Shown here in pieces: positions 59,488 through 64,000 of a DNA stretch of 64,000 bases. The notes under the pieces are model-generated. The model made no database searches. It had not been told where the DNA came from and worked only from the letters and a program-made list of their open reading frames with translations. The DNA lies in contig NZ_JAVRHT010000018.1 in assembly GCF_031846415.1 (NCBI RefSeq), forward strand, positions 1-64,000, written 5' to 3'. This DNA comes from Rubrivirga litoralis (GTDB taxonomy: Bacteria; Bacteroidota; Rhodothermia; Rhodothermales; Rubricoccaceae). Positions within the stretch are counted from its first letter, which is position 1; each line of letters starts with the position of its first letter. Position numbers and translations under genes: made by a program.

Positions 59488-59520
59488 AGCCCACTGTTCC
59501 AGCGAGCAGGGGGCTTTTTT
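59488..59520 (+). terminator. Rho-independent terminator of the trp attenuator
   Basis: Nine-base arms AGCCCACTG (59488-59496) and CAGGGGGCT (59507-59515) with one A/G mismatch, a ten-base loop, and a run of six T (59515-59520). It is the only intergenic six-T run that I noticed in the window. Confidence 0.88.
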
Positions 59521-59574
59521 ATTGGCCGGACCTCCCCACCCCGCCCGCGCCCCGCGCCCCACCTTCCGCACCCG

Positions 59575-61134
<1,560 letters not shown>

Positions 61135-61135
61135 T

Positions 61136-61211
61136 GGTTCAGGGTTGGGGCGTTCAGGGTCGTCCGCCCGGCCGTTGAACCCCGAGCCCTGAACCTCCCA
61201 ACCCCGAACCC
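61136..61211. repeat. Inverted GGGTTCA/GGGGTTG heptamer arms after trpE
   Basis: Arm 61136-61159 (GGTTCAGGGTTGGGGCGTTC and on) and arm 61187-61211 (CCCTGAACC, CCAACCCCGAACCC) are imperfect reverse complements built from GGGTTCA-like heptamers. The first starts two bases after the trpE stop codon. A related direct run lies at 63547-63570 inside the end of trpG. Confidence 0.7.
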
Positions 61212-61220
61212 ACCCCGCCC

Positions 61221-61718
61221 ATGTTCCCCTCCCTCCGCCCGATCCTGAACAAAGGCGGCGCCGGGCGCTACATCTCGCGCGCCCACAGCGCCGAGCGGTT
61301 GCAGCCCATCGCCGAGCGCCACATCGACCTGATGTACGCCTACGAGGCCATCCTCGACGGCCTGCCCGCCGGGCTGCCGAAGGAGCGGCTCGAAGCGCTC
61401 ATGCCGTACCTCCGCACCGAGATCGCCAAGATGTCCGAGACGATCCTGAGCCTGGGCGGGACGCCCCCGAGCGGCGTGCGCCGCGTGCCGGGCGGGCTGG
61501 ACCTGCCCGAGGCGGACTCGGCCGCCGGCCGCCCCGCCCTCGACCACGTCGACGCGCTCCTCGACGCCGAGCGTGACTTCGGCGGCGCCATCCGCAACGA
61601 GGTCGACGCCGTTCACCACCAGGAGCGGACGCGGGCCATCCTGACCCACAACGCCGAGGCGTCCGACGCCCGCCGCGGCGCGCTCCGCGACCTCGCCGCC
61701 GACTTGCAGACGGCGTAG
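61221..61718 (+). CDS. Unknown helical protein inside the trp operon
   Basis: Unrecognised 165-residue protein, probably all-helical and soluble. It starts MFPSLRPILNKGG, then AERLQPIAERHIDLMYAYEAILDGLP, a LRTEIAKMSETILSLGG helix, a short Pro/Gly turn and a long charged helix with DAERDFGGAIRNEVDAVHHQERTRAI. Glu and His residues spaced along two helices (ERHIDLMYAYE, HHQER) resemble ferritin-like four-helix proteins, but no full metal-site pattern can be assigned. It lies between trpE and trpS on the same strand with gaps of 86 and 83 bases, so it is probably co-regulated by the attenuator. Confidence 0.7.
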   Translation: MFPSLRPILNKGGAGRYISRAHSAERLQPIAERHIDLMYAYEAILDGLPAGLPKERLEALMPYLRTEIAKMSETILSLGGTPPSGVRRVPGGLDLPEADSAAGRPALDHVDALLDAERDFGGAIRNEVDAVHHQERTRAILTHNAEASDARRGALRDLAADLQTA

Positions 61719-61801
61719 AGCGCGACGGGCACGGGCGGCGAGGTGGAGCACGGCCCCGCCCCGCCCCCGGCTCGTCACCCGTCCCCCCGCCCGCCACCCG
61801 A

Positions 61802-62935
61802 ATGCCCGCCCCCCGCCCCGCCCCGCCCGCGACGGACGCCGCCCACGCGGCGCCGCCCGTGCTCGTGTCCGGCATCCAGCCGTCGGGGACGCTCCACGTG
61901 GGCAACTACCTCGGCGCGCTCCGCCAGAACATCGCGCTCGCGAACGACCCCGCCCGCCGGAGCGAGGCGTTCCTGTTCGTGGCCGACTACCACGCGCTGA
62001 CCACGCTCCGCGCCCCAGAGGCGCTCCGCCGGAACACGCTCGACGCCGCGCTCGACTACCTCGCGCTCGGCCTCGACCCCGACCGGACCCACCTGTTCGT
62101 CCAGTCCGACGTGCCCCAGCTCGGCGAGCTGACGTGGGTCTTCCTGTGCCTCACGCCCACGTCGCTCCTGGAAAAGGGCGTGGCCTACAAGGACAAGACG
62201 GCCCAGGGCGCGAGCGCGAACGCGGGCCTCTTGACCTACCCCATCCTCCAGGCCGCCGACATCCTCGCCTACGCGGCGCCGGGCCGCGGCCTGATCGTGC
62301 CGGTCGGGGCGGACCAGAAGCAGAACCTCGAGATCAGCCGCGACACGGCCGCCCGCTTTAACCAGACGTTCGGCACGGGCGGGGCGGCCAGCGAGGGCGG
62401 GGCGGACGATGGGACAGAGCCGGGGCGGGGCGGCCTCTTCCCGCTCCCCGAGCCGCTCATCCTCGACGACGTCGCCGTGGTCCCGGGCCTCGACGGGCGC
62501 AAAATGTCGAAGAGCTACGGCAACACGATCGGCATCTTCGACGAGGGCGCGGCGCTCAAGAAGAAGGTGATGTCGATCGTCACCGACTCGACGCCTCTGG
62601 AGGAGCCGAAGGACCCGGACGCCGACAACGTGTTCGCCCTCATCCGCCTGTTCGCGGACGAGGCGAAGCAGGCCGAGGTCGCCGCAGCGTACCGGGCCGG
62701 CGGCTACGGCTACGGCCACGCCAAAAAAGAGCTGCTGGCGCTCGTCACCGACTACTTCGGCGAGGCCCGCGAGCGGCGCCGCGCCCTCGCCGAGCGGCCC
62801 GACGACGTCCGCGACGTGCTCGCCGCGGGCGGGGCGGCGGCCCGGGCGCGCGCGGCCGAGGTGCTGGGCGAGGTCCGCGAGGCGGTCGGCTTCTTGAATG
62901 CGGGTACGGGGTACGAGGTACGGGGTACGGCCTAG
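61802..62935 (+). CDS. trpS: Tryptophan-tRNA ligase
   Basis: Class I synthetase that charges tRNA-Trp. The 377-residue product has SGIQPSGTLHVGNYLGAL with the HIGH-type HVGN (32-35), YPILQAADILAY, VPVGADQKQNLEISRDTA and the KMSKS motif DGRKMSKSYGN (234-238). Between the RFNQTFG strand and LFPLPEP there is an extra Gly/Ala/Asp-rich insertion of about 21 residues (191-211) encoded by three G/C motifs. The last ten residues are encoded by GGGGTAC heptamers and do not belong to the family. It lies in the trp operon, so its expression should rise when charged tRNA-Trp is low. Confidence 0.96.
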   Translation: MPAPRPAPPATDAAHAAPPVLVSGIQPSGTLHVGNYLGALRQNIALANDPARRSEAFLFVADYHALTTLRAPEALRRNTLDAALDYLALGLDPDRTHLFVQSDVPQLGELTWVFLCLTPTSLLEKGVAYKDKTAQGASANAGLLTYPILQAADILAYAAPGRGLIVPVGADQKQNLEISRDTAARFNQTFGTGGAASEGGADDGTEPGRGGLFPLPEPLILDDVAVVPGLDGRKMSKSYGNTIGIFDEGAALKKKVMSIVTDSTPLEEPKDPDADNVFALIRLFADEAKQAEVAAAYRAGGYGYGHAKKELLALVTDYFGEARERRRALAERPDDVRDVLAAGGAAARARAAEVLGEVREAVGFLNAGTGYEVRGTA

Positions 62936-62981
62936 CCTCGACGCCTACTCCCTTCGTACCCCGTACCGAGTACCCCGTACC
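62903..62981. repeat. 27-base inverted GGGGTAC heptamer arms at the trpS-trpG junction
   Basis: Arm 62903-62929 lies inside the end of trpS and arm 62955-62981 ends four bases before the trpG start. They are reverse complements at 25 of 27 positions with a 25-base loop that contains the trpS stop codon. The RNA hairpin would cover the region just upstream of trpG unless opened by ribosomes finishing trpS, so it could couple the two translations; that is inference. Confidence 0.85.
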
Positions 62982-62985
62982 GACT

Positions 62986-63615
62986 ATGATCCTCGTCATC
63001 GACAACTACGACTCGTTCACGTACAACCTCGTCCACCTCGTGGGCGCGGAGACGGACGCCTACCGCGTGGTGCGGAACGACGCCGTCACGCTGGACGAGG
63101 TCGAGGCGCTCGCGCCGGCGGGCATCCTGATCTCGCCCGGGCCGGGCCGCCCCGCCCAGGCCGGCGTGAGCGAGGCGGTCGTCGAGCGGTTCGGGCCGTC
63201 GACGCCGGTCCTTGGCGTGTGCCTGGGACACCAGGCGATCGGCGAGGTCTACGGCGGCCGCGTCGTCCACGCGCCGACGCTCATGCACGGGAAGACCAGC
63301 CGGGTCCACCACGACGGCCGGACCGTGTTCGAGGACGTCGAGCAGGACTTCGTCGCGACGCGCTACCACTCGCTCGTCGTCGACCGCGCCTCGCTCCCGG
63401 ACGTCTTGGAGGTCTCGGCCGAGACCGAGGGCGGGGTGGTCATGGGCTTCCGCCACCGCGAGCACCCGGTCGAGGGCGTCCAGTTCCACCCGGAGAGCGT
63501 GCTCACGACCGAGGGGCCGAGGCTGGTGCGGAACTGGGTCCGGGGGGTGTTGGGGTTCGGGGTTCAGGGTTCGCAAGGGCGGGGTGGGGCGGTCGGCACA
63601 GCCGAGGGCGCGTGA
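62986..63615 (+). CDS. trpG: Anthranilate synthase component II (glutamine amidotransferase)
   Basis: Glutaminase subunit that supplies ammonia to TrpE. The 209-residue product has the class I amidotransferase core: LVIDNYDSFTYNLVHLVG, ISPGPGRPAQAG, catalytic Cys79 in GVCLGHQAIG, and the His168/Glu170 pair in VQFHPESVLT. Such subunits often also serve PabB; the context with trpE, attenuator and trpS favours tryptophan synthesis. The final 25 residues (from about 185) are encoded by GGGTTCG-type repeats and a G/C motif and look like an acquired tail. The stop overlaps the next start by one base. Confidence 0.94.
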   Translation: MILVIDNYDSFTYNLVHLVGAETDAYRVVRNDAVTLDEVEALAPAGILISPGPGRPAQAGVSEAVVERFGPSTPVLGVCLGHQAIGEVYGGRVVHAPTLMHGKTSRVHHDGRTVFEDVEQDFVATRYHSLVVDRASLPDVLEVSAETEGGVVMGFRHREHPVEGVQFHPESVLTTEGPRLVRNWVRGVLGFGVQGSQGRGGAVGTAEGA

Positions 63616-64000
63616 TGGGGACGTTCAGGCGATTCGAGGAGATCGAGGCGTGGAAGCTGGGGCGGGAGCTGAACCGGCTCGTGTACGAAGCGACGGCAGG
63701 TGGCGCGTTCGCCAAAGACTTCGCGCTCCGGGACCAAATCCGGCGCGCGTCGATCTCGGTCTCCTCGAACGTCGCCGAGGGCTACGCGCGCCGGTCTCCC
63801 GCCGACTTCGCCCGCTTCCTGACGATTGCGCGGGCCTCGGCCGCCGAGGTCCGCTCCCAACTCTACCTCGCCCTCGACCTGGGCTACCTCGACACGGACA
63901 CCTTCGACGCGCTCTACGACCTCGCTCGCCGCGCGGGCGGGGCGTGCGGCGGGCTCGCTCGCTACCTCCGAACCGCCCCGCCCCGAGCCACTCGGGAGCC
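63615..64000 (+). CDS. Four-helix-bundle protein (23S rRNA intervening-sequence type), cut by window end
   Basis: The frame starts with an ATG that shares one base with the trpG stop and stays open to the end of the window (128 full codons). It reads FRRFEEIEAWKLGRELNRLVYE, FALRDQIRRASISVSSNVAEG and FLTIARASAAEVRSQLYLALDLGYL, matching the four-helix-bundle family first found in 23S rRNA intervening sequences. The SVSSNVAEG segment is diagnostic. The family's function is unknown; stand-alone copies are common in repeat-rich genomes. The Gly/Arg-rich end is encoded around G/C motifs. Confidence 0.88.
   Translation, partial: MGTFRRFEEIEAWKLGRELNRLVYEATAGGAFAKDFALRDQIRRASISVSSNVAEGYARRSPADFARFLTIARASAAEVRSQLYLALDLGYLDTDTFDALYDLARRAGGACGGLARYLRTAPPRATRE

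Larger units (their letters stand above)
59394..59520 (+). promoter_or_regulatory. Tryptophan attenuator upstream of trpE
   Basis: Region 1, CCCAC at 59432-59436, can pair with region 2, GTGGG at 59442-59446 (pause hairpin, five-base loop). Region 2, CAGTGGGC at 59440-59447, is also a perfect complement of region 3, GCCCACTG at 59489-59496 (antiterminator). Region 3 in turn pairs with region 4, CAGGGGGCT at 59507-59515, to form the terminator followed by T bases. A ribosome stalled at the Trp codons (59418-59429) would cover region 1 and free region 2, favouring the antiterminator. With enough charged tRNA-Trp the terminator forms. An alternative outer stem, CTGGCC 59417-59422 with GGCCAG 59452-59457, is also possible. 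Confidence 0.85.

Overview
The window is very GC-rich bacterial chromosome. Its gene content points to Bacteroidota in the broad sense: a SusC/SusD pair, a DUF2851 protein, a SPOR lipoprotein, and lipoproteins with an acidic tail after the lipobox. The high GC and the lack of Shine-Dalgarno sites suggest the Rhodothermota branch (relatives of Rubricoccus or Rubrivirga). That placement is inferred from gene content and base composition, not from a marker-gene search. I saw no rRNA, tRNA, CRISPR array, prophage or intact transposon. Almost every gene is an ordinary chromosomal gene; the unusual part is the DNA between and inside the genes.

Layout. 0-6.2 kb: LptF/G-type permease, an NfeD-like/flotillin pair, a gamma-carbonic-anhydrase-like protein, a PHA-system protein and an EcsC-like protein. 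6.3-7.7 kb: three tandem paralogues of an unrecognised small family. 7.8-11.7 kb: GreA/GreB-type factor, EF-hand lipoprotein, MutS. 12-16.4 kb: SusD and SusC. 16.8-20.5 kb: Cu/Zn superoxide dismutase lipoprotein, a lipoprotein, DUF2254 membrane protein, alkyladenine DNA glycosylase. 20.6-23.3 kb: beta-repeat protein, TsaB, AccD. 23.5-26.5 kb: GDP-L-fucose synthesis (gmd, fcl) and a GNAT. 26.7-32 kb: membrane protein, exported helix-hairpin-helix lipoprotein, SerC, NTF2-like protein, double DUF1990 protein, Bax-inhibitor-1 protein. 32.5-36.3 kb: zwf, pgl, DUF2851. 36.9-45.2 kb: polyprenyl synthase, metallo-hydrolase, SPOR lipoprotein, DeoC, NtrC-type regulator, lipid kinase, BtuF/FecCD transporter parts. 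45.8-52.3 kb: Dxs, Uma2 nuclease, topoisomerase IB, secreted protein, CysS. 52.4-59.2 kb: EEP lipoprotein, HhH-GPD protein, TerC, SRPBCC, a papain-like candidate, an L,D-transpeptidase and a small secreted protein. 59.4-64 kb: a tryptophan operon (leader peptide/attenuator, trpE, unknown gene, trpS, trpG) and the start of a four-helix-bundle protein.

Most notable points. (1) A textbook-looking trp attenuator precedes trpE: a 23-codon leader with three Trp codons, a competing antiterminator, and the only intergenic six-T terminator I noticed. The operon it controls also carries trpS. (2) An 11-base G/C motif (GGGCGGGGCGG and its complement) is scattered through the whole window. It sits just before start codons, as head-to-head palindromes after stop codons, and as in-frame insertions in conserved enzymes such as MutS and TrpS. 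(3) Intergenic regions carry many short repeat families. These include tandem heptamers of the form GGG plus four bases, as direct arrays or inverted arms, and several hairpin mini-repeats whose stems show compensatory changes between copies. Composite repeat blocks flank dxs on both sides.

Most long reading frames antisense to these genes are by-products of the high GC and were left out.
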